From: an uncultured Alphaproteobacteria bacterium
Lineage (GTDB): Bacteria; Pseudomonadota; Alphaproteobacteria; Caulobacterales; Caulobacteraceae
Assembly: GCA_903930545.1 (NCBI GenBank)
Contig: CAIYZB010000384.1
Location: 1 to 37,954, forward strand
Length of the DNA: 37,954 nt
Reading direction: 5' to 3'
Positions 14,908 through 24,011 of the stretch are shown here, piece after piece. A program made the translations under genes and the position numbers. The notes beneath the pieces were generated by a model. That model saw only the letters and a list, made by a program, of their open reading frames with translations, was not told the origin of the DNA and made no database searches. Positions within the stretch are counted from its first letter, which is position 1. Each line of letters begins with the position of its first letter.

Positions 14908-16823
14908 CAGACAGTGACCTGGGTGCCCAGCTCCACCACGCGGCCCGGCGGGATCTTGAAGAAGTCCGTCGGATTGGCTGCATTGCGCATCAGGAAGATG
15001 AAGATCTTGTCCTGCCACAACGGCATGCCGGACTGGGCTGCAGCCACGACGGACCGGCGACCCAGGAAGAAGCTGGTGGCCATGATGTCGAACTTCAGAC
15101 CCTGCTTGCGGCACAGGCCCAGGGCCTTGGGCACATTGGGGCTTTCCATGAAGCCATAGCTGATGGTGACCCGCTTGAAGTCATCATTGATCGGCTCGAT
15201 CAGGACCCGGTCATCCTCCTTGACCCGGGGGGTCTCGGCGGTGCGGACGGTCAGGATGATGTTCTTCTCATGCAGAACCTTGTTGTGCTTGAGATTGTGC
15301 ATCAGGGCCACGGGGGCCATGTCCGGATCGGAGGTCAGGAAGATGGCTGTGCCCGGGGCGCGGTGCGGCGCGCGGGCCTTGAGGATCTCGGACAGCTCCA
15401 GCAGGGACACAGAGTCCCGCCGGGCCTTGTCGGACAGAATCTGGGAGCCGCGGTTCCAGGTCCACATGACCAGAACCATGACCGCGCCCATGGCCAGGGG
15501 CAGCCAGGCCCCGTCCGGGATCTTCAGCATGTTGGAAGAGATGAAGACCAGGTCCAGAACTGCAAACGAGCCCGAGGCCAGGGCGGCCTGCCAGGTCGGC
15601 CGCTTCCACATATATTTGACGATGACATAGAAGAGCAGGGTGTCGACGAACATCGAGCCGGTCACCGCAATGCCATAGGCTGCCGCCAGACCCGAGGAGG
15701 TCTTGAAGGCAAAGAGCAGGACCAGGACCCCGATCATCAGGAACGTATTGACCTGGGGCACATAGATCTGGCCGGCCTGGGTCTCCGAGGTCCGGCGGAT
15801 ATCGATCCGCGGCAGCAGGCCCAGCTGGACCGCCTGCTGGGTCATGGAAAAGGCCCCGGTGATCACCGCCTGGCTAGCAATGATGGTGGCCAGGGTCGCC
15901 AGGACGAGGACGGGCCAATAGGCAATCTCGGGCACCATGTCCCAGAAAGGATTATGCCGCGCCTCGGGATTGGCCAGGACATAGGCCCCCTGTCCCAGAT
16001 AGTTCAGGGTCAGGCAGGGCAGGACGAAATAGAGCCAGGCAGACTGGATGGGCCTTTTTCCGAAATGGCCCATATCGGCATAGAGGGCCTCGGCCCCCGT
16101 GACGGCCAGGAAGACAGACCCCAGGATGACAAAGCCCACCAGGCCGTCATGCATGAGGAACTCCACGCCATAGATCGGGTTGAGGGCCCGGAAGATCGAG
16201 AGATCTGCCGCGATGTGCATGACCCCCAGGACCCCCAGGACGATGAACCAGACCGCAGTGATGGGGCCAAAGAAGGCGGCCATCCTGTGTGTGCCCTTAG
16301 CCTGGACCAGGAAGAGCCCCACCAGGACCACGGCCGAGATCGGGACAATATAGGCATCCACCCGGCCACCCAGGCCAGGCGCATCCTTCATCCCCTCGAC
16401 GGCCGAGAGCACGGACATGGCCGGTGTGATGACCCCGTCACCGTAGAACAGGGCAGCCCCGATCACGCCGAGGAAGAAGACGGCAGCGGAGCGTTTGGGC
16501 AGATGTCTCTGGGCCAGGGCCATGAGGGCCAGGGTGCCCCCTTCGCCCTTGTTGTCGGCCCGCATCAGGAAGAAGACGTATTTAACGGTCACGATCAGGA
16601 TCAGGGCCCAGATCATCAGGGAAACCACCCCAAGGACGGCCAGTTCGCTGGCCCCACCAGACTTGGAATGGTGCAGGGCCTCGCGCATGGCATAGAGCGG
16701 GCTGGTCCCGATATCGCCGAACACCACGCCGATCGCCCCGAGGGCCAGGGCGGCGAAGCTGTTTGAATGTCCGGAATGGTGCGACTCGTCCGCCGCGTGG
16801 GCAGGGTTGGCTGGATCAGCCAT
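14907..16823 (-). CDS. kup: Kup/Trk-type potassium uptake transporter
   Basis: Inner-membrane low-affinity proton-coupled K+ importer of the KUP/HAK family, 638 aa with about 12 membrane helices followed by a cytoplasmic C-terminal domain. The signature GVVFGDIGTSPLYA is at residues 32-45 and further blocks include NKGEGGTLALMALAQ, GVIGAALFYGDGVITPAMSVLSAVEG and EALYADMGHFGK. The His-rich N-terminal tail (HAADESHHSGHSNS) precedes TM1. The open frame extends to 17069, but the ATG at 16821-16823 with GGAG seven bases upstream is the proper start. A 122-aa membrane protein gene overlaps its stop codon. The 181-base gap to the divergent SDR gene holds the control region. Confidence 0.95.
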   Translation of the reverse strand: MADPANPAHAADESHHSGHSNSFAALALGAIGVVFGDIGTSPLYAMREALHHSKSGGASELAVLGVVSLMIWALILIVTVKYVFFLMRADNKGEGGTLALMALAQRHLPKRSAAVFFLGVIGAALFYGDGVITPAMSVLSAVEGMKDAPGLGGRVDAYIVPISAVVLVGLFLVQAKGTHRMAAFFGPITAVWFIVLGVLGVMHIAADLSIFRALNPIYGVEFLMHDGLVGFVILGSVFLAVTGAEALYADMGHFGKRPIQSAWLYFVLPCLTLNYLGQGAYVLANPEARHNPFWDMVPEIAYWPVLVLATLATIIASQAVITGAFSMTQQAVQLGLLPRIDIRRTSETQAGQIYVPQVNTFLMIGVLVLLFAFKTSSGLAAAYGIAVTGSMFVDTLLFYVIVKYMWKRPTWQAALASGSFAVLDLVFISSNMLKIPDGAWLPLAMGAVMVLVMWTWNRGSQILSDKARRDSVSLLELSEILKARAPHRAPGTAIFLTSDPDMAPVALMHNLKHNKVLHEKNIILTVRTAETPRVKEDDRVLIEPINDDFKRVTISYGFMESPNVPKALGLCRKQGLKFDIMATSFFLGRRSVVAAAQSGMPLWQDKIFIFLMRNAANPTDFFKIPPGRVVELGTQVTV

Positions 16824-17004
16824 CTTAGTCTCCGGGGCCGAAAAAGCGGCTCCCCTGGGCGGCCCAATGCCAGTTGCGCGCGGCGCGATACACTCTTTCT
16901 GAACTGGGTTCAATCGTCCACAAGTCCAGGGCAAATAACGCGGCTTGAACCGAGGCGCGGCTTTCGTCACTTTCCGGCTGACGTTCAACCTCCGGAGAGC
17001 TGCC

Positions 17005-17805
17005 ATGGATCGCCGTCTGGCCCTTGTGACCGGAGCCTCCGCCGGGATCGGCGCGGCCTTTGCCCGCATCTATGCCAGCCATGGCTATGATGTTGCCCTG
17101 ACGGCGCGGCGGGCGGATCGCCTGACCCTACTGGCAGACGAGATCCGCATGAAATACGGGGTCGAAACCCTGGTCATCGCAGCTGACCTCGCCGAGACGT
17201 CAGCCCCCCAGGCCATACTGGATCATCTGGCCTCCCACGGCCGTCATGTGGACGCCCTGGTGAACAATGCCGGCTATGGCATTGCCGGACCCTATGGCGA
17301 CACCCCCTGGGCGCAGCACGCGGCCTTCATCCAGGTCATGCTCACGGCCCCCAGCGAGCTTGCCCACAAGGTCCTGCCAGGCATGGTGGAGCGGCGCTTC
17401 GGCCGGATCGTCAATGTCGCCTCCCTGGCCGGACTGGTGCCCGGCGCCGGGGGCGCGACCCTCTATGGGGCGGTAAAGTCCTATCTGGTGAAGTTCACCC
17501 AGAGCCTGCACCTGGAAAACCTCAATAGCGGGGTTCAGGTCTCGGCCCTCTGCCCGGGCTTCACCTATTCCGAATTCCACGATGTGAACGGCAATCGCGA
17601 GCAGATCAACGCCGCGACGCCCCCCTGGCTCTGGCTGGGGGCCGACGAGGTGGCCGCGGCGGGCTATGAGGCGGTGGAGGCCAATCGCCCCATCTGCGTG
17701 CCGGGGGCTCCCAACAAGGCCATTGCCGCAGTGGCCAAGATCCTGCCCGACGAATGGGCCCTGGCCCTCATGGCCTCCCAGGGCTCACGCTTCAGAAAGG
17801 TCTGA
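17005..17805 (+). CDS. Short-chain dehydrogenase/reductase (SDR)
   Basis: A 266-aa classical SDR. The cofactor motif TGASAGIG is at residues 9-16, NNAG at about 87-90, and the catalytic triad is Ser140 (NVASLAG), Tyr154 and Lys158 (LYGAVK). The motif ALTARRADRLTLLADEI after beta-2 has Arg residues, which suggests NADP(H) over NAD(H). The ATG at 17005 follows CGGAGAG at 16993-16999; an upstream in-frame ATG at 16945 lacks a ribosome site. It resembles the DltE/YqjQ-like general SDR group; the substrate is not predictable. Divergent from kup; convergent with marC, whose stop begins four bases after this gene's TGA. Confidence 0.88.
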   Translation: MDRRLALVTGASAGIGAAFARIYASHGYDVALTARRADRLTLLADEIRMKYGVETLVIAADLAETSAPQAILDHLASHGRHVDALVNNAGYGIAGPYGDTPWAQHAAFIQVMLTAPSELAHKVLPGMVERRFGRIVNVASLAGLVPGAGGATLYGAVKSYLVKFTQSLHLENLNSGVQVSALCPGFTYSEFHDVNGNREQINAATPPWLWLGADEVAAAGYEAVEANRPICVPGAPNKAIAAVAKILPDEWALALMASQGSRFRKV

Positions 17806-17808
17806 CCC

Positions 17809-18501
17809 CTATCGGGCGTCCTCATAGGGGGCGGCGGCATCATGGGTGATGACGCCCCGGGTGGAGTCCGCCACCCCGGCGATCACGAACTGCACGGCCA
17901 TGGCGCACAGGATCAGGCCCAGGACCCGCACCACAATGGTCAGGCCGATCTTGCCCATGATCCGGCTGATCAGGGGGCTGGCCCAGAAGGACAGCATGGT
18001 GGTCAGGGAAATCGCCGCAATGACGCTCAGTCCCACGGCCACACCCTGGAGTCCGAAGGCCTTGGCCTCGCTGGCATAGATGATGACCGTGGAAATCGCC
18101 CCGGGGCCGATCAGCAGGGGCATGGCAAAGGGCACGATCATCCGTTCGAACCGGCGCTTTGCATTGCCCCGACCCTCGGTCTCCGGACCCTCCGCCGCTG
18201 CGGCAAATGTGGCGGTGAAGTCATCCCGGGCCATCTCAAGGCCAAGCAGGAACAGGATGATGCCCCCTGCGATCCGGAAAGCCGGCAGGGAAATGCCGAA
18301 AAAGGCCAGAAGGGACAGGCCTGTAAAATAGAAGAAGGTCAGAAAACCAAGGACGAACAGGGAGATGAAGACGGCGATAAGCCGCGAATCCTTGTTCTTC
18401 ACACCGGCGGTGGCGGCGGCAAACAGGGGCACATTGCCGATCGGGTCGATCAGGGCAAAGAGCGCGACGAAGAAGTTGACCGCAAAGTCCTGGGAGTCCA
18501 T
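17809..18501 (-). CDS. MarC-family integral membrane protein
   Basis: A 230-aa protein with six predicted membrane segments, typical for MarC (UPF0056). The N-terminal block FFVALFALIDPIGNVPLFAAATAG and the second copy-like block IVPFAMPLLIGPGAISTVIIYAS are the family signature. A charged loop (about 95-118, EGPETEGRGNAKRRFER) separates the halves. MarC was once tied to antibiotic resistance, but that link was not upheld, and its transport substrate is unknown. The ATG is at 18499-18501, divergent from pyrF with 84 bases between. Confidence 0.92.
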   Translation of the reverse strand: MDSQDFAVNFFVALFALIDPIGNVPLFAAATAGVKNKDSRLIAVFISLFVLGFLTFFYFTGLSLLAFFGISLPAFRIAGGIILFLLGLEMARDDFTATFAAAAEGPETEGRGNAKRRFERMIVPFAMPLLIGPGAISTVIIYASEAKAFGLQGVAVGLSVIAAISLTTMLSFWASPLISRIMGKIGLTIVVRVLGLILCAMAVQFVIAGVADSTRGVITHDAAAPYEDAR

Positions 18502-18585
18502 TTCACCCGCTTAGCCTAATTCGCGCCGCTCGCCGACCCTTGGAACACAGGGTCTGTGCCCGATTGCCTTGAAAAGGACCCGTCC

Positions 18586-19278
18586 ATGACCGCTGACCCG
18601 CGTCTCATTGTTCCCCTCGACCTGCCCACGGTGGCTGAGGCCTCTGCCATGGTCGAGGCCCTGGGCGAGACAGTCAGCTTCTACAAGATCGGCCTGGAGC
18701 TGTTTGCCAGCGGCGGTGGCATGGCCCTGGCCCATGACCTCAAGGCCATGGGCAAGCAGATTTTCCTGGACTGGAAACTCCATGACATCGGCACCACGGT
18801 CCAGCGATCGGCGGCCGTCCTGGCAGAGTCCGGCTGCGACTTCCTCACCGTCCATGGCGAACCCCAGGTCATGGCCGCTGCCGTCCAGGGCCGGGGCCGC
18901 TCGGGGCTGAAGGTTCTGGCCGTCACGGTCCTGACCAGCCTGTCGGACGCCGATCTGGTGGAGATGGGCTTTGGGGAGACCACCGCCTCCCTGGTGGAGC
19001 GTCGCATCCATCAGGCGGTGAAGGCCGGCTGTGACGGGGTGATCGCCAGCCCCCATGAAGCGGCCCTGGCCCGACGGATCGGCGGTCCGGGTTTCCTGGT
19101 CGTGACCCCCGGCGTGCGTCCGGACTGGGCCGCGAAGAATGACCAGGCCCGGGCGGCGAGCCCTTCGGATGCCCTGAAGGCCGGAGCCAGTCACATTGTC
19201 TGCGGCCGACCCATCACGGCTGCCAATGATCCCAAGGCGGCCGCCAAGCGGATCTGTGCGGAGATCGCGGGTCTCTAG
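18586..19278 (+). CDS. pyrF: Orotidine 5'-phosphate decarboxylase
   Basis: Converts OMP to UMP in the last step of de novo pyrimidine synthesis. The 230-aa TIM barrel shows the catalytic array Asp62-Lys64-...-Asp67 in FLDWKLHDIGTT, and the phosphate-binding end VTPGVRPD and VCGRPITAANDP. The start chosen is the ATG at 18586, seven bases after AAAAGGA (18572-18578); an in-frame ATG at 18556 lacks this. The TAG stop interlocks with the stop of the convergent secreted-protein gene in CTAG at 19275-19278. Confidence 0.97.
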   Translation: MTADPRLIVPLDLPTVAEASAMVEALGETVSFYKIGLELFASGGGMALAHDLKAMGKQIFLDWKLHDIGTTVQRSAAVLAESGCDFLTVHGEPQVMAAAVQGRGRSGLKVLAVTVLTSLSDADLVEMGFGETTASLVERRIHQAVKAGCDGVIASPHEAALARRIGGPGFLVVTPGVRPDWAAKNDQARAASPSDALKAGASHIVCGRPITAANDPKAAAKRICAEIAGL

Positions 19279-19772
19279 TGGCCCTTGCCGCAATAGCCAT
19301 TGCAGCCGCCGCCATAGTGACCCCCGGCAAACCTGCCGCCGGTGCTGAACTGGACCGTGGCGGTGGACTTCGAGATGGAAAGCGCGCTGGCCGAGGATGA
19401 GACCATGGCCTGGGAGCCACCCTGGGACCAGGGCTGGGCCCCGCCGCCATAGACCACTACAACCCCGCCGCCATATCCGCCCTGGGGATAGTCGCCGACA
19501 CCGCCATTGAAGGTGAAGCCGGGGGCCAGGGTCAGGCCGCCACATCCCTGATGGCAGGGGGGCGGCGGTGCATGATGGCGACAATGACAGTCCACGGGGC
19601 GCCCATAATGCTGGGCCACGTCACCATAGGTCGGCAGGCTGTAGCCAGCATCCCGGTGGAAATAGGCCTGGTTGGGATAGTGGGCCGGTCCGCCCTGAGG
19701 CGGGTGGGCAGAGGCCATGCCGGCAACAAGGGCCATGGCAAGGCCAGCGGCCAGTCGGGTCATCCAGGTCAT
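19275..19772 (-). CDS. Secreted Gly/His/Cys-rich protein of unknown function
   Basis: A 165-aa exported protein with no recognised domain. It has a clear signal peptide (MTWMTRLAAGLAMALVAGMASA, probable cleavage after ASA at residue 22). The mature protein is rich in Gly, His, Tyr and Pro: a His/Cys cluster at about 62-77 (CHCRHHAPPPPCHQGCGG), a Gly-rich middle (GGYGGGVVVVYGGG), a Ser-rich segment (MVSSSASALSISKST) and a final GGGCNGYCGKGH. Six Cys in total could form disulfides or bind metal. Its stop shares the CTAG with pyrF. It may be a cell-surface or matrix protein; this is a guess from composition. Confidence 0.75.
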   Translation of the reverse strand: MTWMTRLAAGLAMALVAGMASAHPPQGGPAHYPNQAYFHRDAGYSLPTYGDVAQHYGRPVDCHCRHHAPPPPCHQGCGGLTLAPGFTFNGGVGDYPQGGYGGGVVVVYGGGAQPWSQGGSQAMVSSSASALSISKSTATVQFSTGGRFAGGHYGGGCNGYCGKGH

Positions 19773-19875
19773 GAGTGGCTCCGGGTCGAGGATCGTAACC
19801 CTAACGCGGCCTTGACGGTGTCCGCCAAGCCTTGCGTCCCACAGGGGAGCCCAAGGTCCCTTCTGGCGCGATCCC

Positions 19876-20097
19876 TCAGAAGTCGACCGCTATGCCCTTG
19901 CGTTCCCAGTCCCCGAAGCGGGTGGGCTCCGGACCAGCAGGTCCGCCCTGTTCGCCGCTCGGCAAGTCAGCCTTCTCGGCAGCCTGACGCCGGGCCTCGG
20001 CCTCGGCCAGGGCCCTTAGGGCTTCCGGGCTCAGAACCTTGTCCGGATTGGCTCCGGGGGGCGGGTTTGCAGGATCAGTCTCGGCCATGGACCCCAT
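19876..20097 (-). CDS. SDHAF4-like succinate dehydrogenase assembly factor (DUF1674)
   Basis: A 73-aa protein with the DUF1674 C-terminal signature PEPTRFGDWERKGIAVDF. The mitochondrial homologue SDHAF4 (Sdh8) binds flavinylated succinate dehydrogenase A and aids assembly of complex II; bacterial members are presumed similar. The N-terminal two thirds are low-complexity: a Pro/Asn-rich start, then a helix ALRALAEAEARRQAAEKADL. The start may be the ATG at 20097 or the one at 20088 (Met4). Divergent from rsmB with about 60 bases between. No sdh genes are in the window. Confidence 0.85.
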   Translation of the reverse strand: MGSMAETDPANPPPGANPDKVLSPEALRALAEAEARRQAAEKADLPSGEQGGPAGPEPTRFGDWERKGIAVDF

Positions 20098-20157
20098 CTA
20101 GTCAGGGCTCGGGCCAAATGCCAGCCCTTGCCATTACAGACAGAAGCGGGCACCCCC

Positions 20158-21456
20158 ATGGGTGTGACCGAACCCAGCGAATTTGACCTAGCCGGCCTGC
20201 CCGCCCGTCGCGCAGCCCTTGATCTCCTGACCGCCGCCCTGGCGCGCCGCACGGGCCTGGAGGAGGCTGCCTCCAGCAATGCCTTCAAGGCCCTGGAGCC
20301 CCGGGACCGGGCCTTTGCCCGGGCCCTGGTCCTGGCCACCCTGCGCCATCTCGGCCCCATCGACCGGGCCCTGGACAGCCGCCTGCGCAAGGAACCACCG
20401 GAGAACGTCCATAATATCCTGCGACTGGGCCTGGCCCAGGCCTTTGTCCTGAAGACCCCGCCCCATGCGGCGGTTGGCACCAGTGTCGACCTGGTGGCCA
20501 GCTTCAAGGATGCCCAGACCTTCAAGGGTCTGACCAATGCCATCCTGCGCGGCCTGCTCCGCGAGCCCCCCGACCTCTTTGATCCGGAAGCCCTGGCCGC
20601 GCCCTGGCTCATGGCTCGCTGGCAGGCCGCCTTTGGGCCTGAGGCCGCCCTGGCCATGGCCCGGGTCTTTGCCGAGGAACCGGCAACAGACCTGACCCTG
20701 CTCGGCGAGGGCGGGGCCGCCGATCTGGCCATAGAGCTGGACGCCACCATCCTGACCGGGGGCAGCCTGCGCACTGCCCGGCGCGGGGATGTCTCGGCCT
20801 GGCCGGGTTTCGAAGAAGGCCAGTGGTGGGTCCAGGACGCCAGCGCTGCTGTTCCGGCCCGCCTGCTGGACCTGGGCCCCGGCAAGACCGGTCTCGATCT
20901 CTGCGCAGCACCCGGGGGCAAGACCCTGCAGATGGCTGCGACGGGGGCGGAGATCGTTGCCCTCGACCGCTCCAGTGCCCGGCTGAAGCGGGTCAGCGAA
21001 AACCTCGCCCGCATGGGCCTTGAGGCTGAGGTTGTGACTGCCGAAGCCAGCACCTGGTCCGATACCCGCCAGTTCGATGCGGTGCTTCTGGACGCCCCCT
21101 GCAGCGCCACAGGGACCTACAGGCGCAATCCCGATGTCATGTGGGCGGCCCGGCCAGGGGATATTCCAGCCCTGGCCCTGGTCCAGGCCCGCCTGCTTGA
21201 ATCCGCCACCGACCGGGTCAAGCCAGGCGGTCAGCTGATCTATTGTGTCTGCTCCCTCGAGCCCGAGGAGGGCGAGGCCCAGGTCCAGGCCTTTCTGTCG
21301 CGGACGACCACCTTCAGCCTGGAACCCATCACGGCGGGAGAGGGCGGCTCACCGGTCCAGAGCCGGCTTGAGAACGGTACCCTTCGCATCCTGCCCCACC
21401 ACAGGGACGGCGGCACGGACGGCTTCTTCATTGCCCGGTTCCGCAAGGCCAGCTGA
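20158..21456 (+). CDS. rsmB: RsmB-like rRNA cytosine-C5 methyltransferase
   Basis: A 432-aa RsmB/NOP2-family enzyme; RsmB makes m5C967 in 16S rRNA. The N-terminal NusB-like RNA-binding domain covers about 10-150 (RRAALDLLTAALAR, LEPRDRAFARALVLATLRHLG, PHAAVGTSVDLV). The SAM domain has DLCAAPGGKTLQMA (motif I), VALDRSS, the catalytic-release Cys in LDAPCSATGTYRRNP and the nucleophile Cys in IYCVCSLEPEEGE. The frame opens at a TTG at 20128, but the ATG at 20158 gives the normal N-terminus. First gene of rsmB-rpe-heparinase-like-purH on the plus strand. Confidence 0.9.
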   Translation: MGVTEPSEFDLAGLPARRAALDLLTAALARRTGLEEAASSNAFKALEPRDRAFARALVLATLRHLGPIDRALDSRLRKEPPENVHNILRLGLAQAFVLKTPPHAAVGTSVDLVASFKDAQTFKGLTNAILRGLLREPPDLFDPEALAAPWLMARWQAAFGPEAALAMARVFAEEPATDLTLLGEGGAADLAIELDATILTGGSLRTARRGDVSAWPGFEEGQWWVQDASAAVPARLLDLGPGKTGLDLCAAPGGKTLQMAATGAEIVALDRSSARLKRVSENLARMGLEAEVVTAEASTWSDTRQFDAVLLDAPCSATGTYRRNPDVMWAARPGDIPALALVQARLLESATDRVKPGGQLIYCVCSLEPEEGEAQVQAFLSRTTTFSLEPITAGEGGSPVQSRLENGTLRILPHHRDGGTDGFFIARFRKAS

Positions 21457-21494
21457 GCCTTGTTCCCGCCTGTTCCTGAGGCTAAGTCGAGTCC

Positions 21495-22154
21495 ATGACC
21501 ACACCGATCATTGCGCCCTCGATCCTTGCCTCCGACTTCGCCCGCCTGGGCGAGGAATGCCGTGCCGTCGAGGCGGCCGGGGCGGACTGGCTGCACATCG
21601 ATGTCATGGACGGCCACTTCGTCCCCAACATCACCCTGGGCCCGGATATCGTGAAGGCGCTTCGGCCCCACGTCTCCATCCCCTTTGATGTCCATCTGAT
21701 GATTGCCCCTGTCGACCCCTATCTGGAGGCCTTTGCCGCCGCCGGGGCCCAGATCATCAGCGTCCATCCCGAGAGCGGGCCTCACCTGAACCGCACTCTC
21801 AAGCGCATCCGCGAGCTGGGCTGCAAGGCCGGGGTGGTTTTCAATCCCTCGACCTCGCCCTCGGTGATCGAGTGGATGATGGACGAGATCGACCTGATCC
21901 TGGTCATGTCCATCAATCCGGGCTTTGGCGGCCAGACCTTCATGCACTCCCAGCTGGCCAAGATCGAAGCCCTGGCCGGGATGATCAAGGCCTCGGGCCG
22001 CGACATCCATCTGGAAGTCGATGGTGGCGTGACCCCGGCGACGGCCCCCCTCTGCGTCGCGGCAGGGGCCACGGCCCTGGTGGCCGGGACCGCCGTGTTC
22101 AAGGGCGGCCCCGAGGCCTATGCCGCCAATATCCGTGCCCTGAAGGGTGGCTAG
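21495..22154 (+). CDS. rpe: Ribulose-phosphate 3-epimerase
   Basis: Interconverts ribulose 5-phosphate and xylulose 5-phosphate (pentose phosphate and Calvin pathways). A 219-aa TIM barrel with the signatures APSILASDF (7-15) and LHIDVMDGHFVPN (33-45), the metal-binding His/Asp residues His34, Asp36, the catalytic second Asp in LEVDGGV (near 174-180) and the phosphate loop VAGTAVFKG. It follows rsmB by 38 bases and precedes the heparinase-like gene by six, so it is probably cotranscribed. No neighbouring cbb genes hint at Calvin-cycle use. Confidence 0.96.
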   Translation: MTTPIIAPSILASDFARLGEECRAVEAAGADWLHIDVMDGHFVPNITLGPDIVKALRPHVSIPFDVHLMIAPVDPYLEAFAAAGAQIISVHPESGPHLNRTLKRIRELGCKAGVVFNPSTSPSVIEWMMDEIDLILVMSINPGFGGQTFMHSQLAKIEALAGMIKASGRDIHLEVDGGVTPATAPLCVAAGATALVAGTAVFKGGPEAYAANIRALKGG

Positions 22155-22160
22155 GACGCC

Positions 22161-23888
22161 ATGGCCGGCACGCTTCCGGCGCTGACGACCCTGCCAGGGG
22201 GGCTGACCGCCCTGGCCCTCTGGCGCGGTGCGTCCCGTCAGCTGCGCCGGGAATGGGCCGGTTCGCCCATGCATCGCTGGACCCTGACCCGACCCCGGCC
22301 GGACGGCCTCGCGGCCAGACCCCGCGATCCCCGTCCCGCCGATGTCGCCGCCGGCCGCATGATCCTGGACGGCCGCTATCTGATGGGCGGCGGGACCCTG
22401 GAGACTGGCCGGCGCGGCGATCCCTGGGATCGCCCCAGCCCCAATCGCCGTTTCGCCCAGGCCCTGCATCGGTTCGAGTGGCTGCCTGACCTTCTGGCCA
22501 CGGGCACGGAGGGCGCCGCCGAGGCCCTGAGACTGCAACTGGAATGGGCGCGGATATTCGGCCGCTGGAACGGCTTTTCCTGGTCCCAGGACATCCTGGA
22601 ATATCGGGTCTTCAACCTAGCCTGCGGGATCCAGGCCATGGCGTCTCGCGCCTCCGATGTGGAGGCCGCCCAGATCACCCTCGACCTGGCCCGCCAGGCT
22701 CGCCACCTGCTCACGGCCATAGACGGGCCGGTCAGGGCGGCGGAACAGTCCGTGGCCGCCACCCTTGCCGGAACGGTCCTGGCCGGAGAGGCCGGGGAAC
22801 TCCTGGTGGATGCCGGCCTGCTGCGCCTGGAACGGGCCCTCTATGAGACCGTGCGGCCGGACGGGGGTCATGCCTCGCGCTCGGCCATGGCGGCCCTGGA
22901 CCTTTTGCTGGACCTTCAAGCCCTGGACGAGGCCCTGGTCCAGAGGGGCGTCGCCCCGCCCGAGGAGATGATGCGGGCCATGGACCGGCTCAGCGGTGCC
23001 GTGCGGTTCTTCACCCTCAGCGACGGTGCCCTGCCCAATCTGCAGGGCGGAGAAGCCTGCCAGCCTGACTATGTTGCGGCCGCCCGCTGTAACCAGGACA
23101 GCGCGGCGCGTCCGCCCTCGGCCCGCAATGGCTATCAGCGCCTGGAGGCCCGCAGCCTGCAGGTCCTGGCCGATGCCGCGCCCCCCGCCACCGGGGCCTG
23201 GAGCGTGACCGCCTGCGCCCAGCCCCTGGCCATCGAGGTCCTGGCCGGCGGTCGCCGACTGGTCAGTGCCTGTGGCTGGACTCCGGAGGCCCAAGGGCCC
23301 CAGGCCATGCGTCTGGTGGATGCGGCCTCAAGTGCCTCATTCGCTGACATGGCCTGTGGCGAGCCACTTCGGGGTTTCCGGGCCGCGGCCCTTGGGCCAC
23401 GTCTGGTGGATGCCGACTATGAGGTCGAGGCCCGACGCCATGAGGCCCCGGGTGCCCTGTGGCTGGAGCTTTCGCACAATGGCTGGGAGCGGCGGTTCAA
23501 TCTGCGCCATGACCGGCGGCTCTATCTGGACCTGGCCGCCGACGAACTGCGGGGCGAGGACCGGTTTGTCCCCACAGGGCCGGAACCCACAACTCCGGAA
23601 GGGCGGCGCTTCATCCCCTTCATGGTCCGCTTCCACGTCCCGCCCAATGTCCAGGCCAGTCTGGCGCGGGACGGCAAGAGTGTCCTGCTCAAGACCGAGG
23701 GCGATGGCCATGGCTGGTGGCTGCGCAATGATGCCCGGGAGGTCGCCCTGGAATCCTCGGTCTTCTTCGAGGATGGCCAGGCCCGCCGCTCCCAGCAGAT
23801 CGTTCTGCGGGGCCAGGCGCGTCTGGATTCCGGGGCCCGGGTGCGCTGGAAGCTGGCGGCGGCCGAAGCCTGGCCGCCCCCGCATTGA
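22161..23888 (+). CDS. Heparinase II/III-family protein
   Basis: A 575-aa protein that begins six bases after rpe. The N-terminal half (about 1-300) is an alpha-helical toroid-like region (FAQALHRFEWLPDLL, WARIFGRWNGFSWSQDILEYRV); the C-terminal half (about 310-570) is the beta-sheet heparinase II/III-like domain beginning with RNGYQRLEARSLQVLADAAPP and containing LELSHNGWERRFNLRHDRRLYLDLAADELRGEDRF and the motif IPFMVRFHVPPNVQASLARD. It has no signal peptide. Such genes are conserved beside rpe, rsmB and purH in alphaproteobacteria, which speaks against heparin as the natural substrate; the true substrate is unknown. No lyase catalytic residues were identified by eye. Confidence 0.85.
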   Translation: MAGTLPALTTLPGGLTALALWRGASRQLRREWAGSPMHRWTLTRPRPDGLAARPRDPRPADVAAGRMILDGRYLMGGGTLETGRRGDPWDRPSPNRRFAQALHRFEWLPDLLATGTEGAAEALRLQLEWARIFGRWNGFSWSQDILEYRVFNLACGIQAMASRASDVEAAQITLDLARQARHLLTAIDGPVRAAEQSVAATLAGTVLAGEAGELLVDAGLLRLERALYETVRPDGGHASRSAMAALDLLLDLQALDEALVQRGVAPPEEMMRAMDRLSGAVRFFTLSDGALPNLQGGEACQPDYVAAARCNQDSAARPPSARNGYQRLEARSLQVLADAAPPATGAWSVTACAQPLAIEVLAGGRRLVSACGWTPEAQGPQAMRLVDAASSASFADMACGEPLRGFRAAALGPRLVDADYEVEARRHEAPGALWLELSHNGWERRFNLRHDRRLYLDLAADELRGEDRFVPTGPEPTTPEGRRFIPFMVRFHVPPNVQASLARDGKSVLLKTEGDGHGWWLRNDAREVALESSVFFEDGQARRSQQIVLRGQARLDSGARVRWKLAAAEAWPPPH

Positions 23889-23916
23889 CGGTTCCCACCT
23901 GAGCGCGTAGAGCGCC

Positions 23917-23998
23917 CCATCCGCAGTGACTGGCGATTTGAAGGTGGGCGACCACCGGGGAGCTGGCGGATCAAGACCGCCGCGCGCCTGGGCATTTT
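23917..23998 (+). promoter_or_regulatory. ZTP (ZMP/ZTP, pfl) riboswitch upstream of purH
   Basis: The pfl consensus is clearly present: P1 is ATCCGC (23919-23924) pairing with GCGGAT (23966-23971); inside it lies GTGACTGGCGA (23926-23936), then a GGTGG/CCACC hairpin with a GCGA tetraloop (23943-23956), then GGGGAGC (23957-23963). The 3' domain CCGCCGCGCGCCTGGGCA (about 23977-23994) matches the conserved CCGCCTGGGC pseudoknot element. ZTP riboswitches sense AICAR 5'-phosphate, the substrate of PurH, and raise expression of one-carbon and purine genes. The distance to the purH ribosome site (about 17 bases) suits translational control. Confidence 0.9.
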
Positions 23999-24011
23999 CC
24001 TGACTGACTTC

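Noticed and set aside
13261-15159. 632-aa plus-strand open frame across argG and kup ends
   Set aside because: Antisense to three real genes; composition rich in Gly/His/Gln without recognisable domains.
15270-16766. 498-aa plus-strand open frame
   Set aside because: Antisense shadow of kup, low-complexity product.
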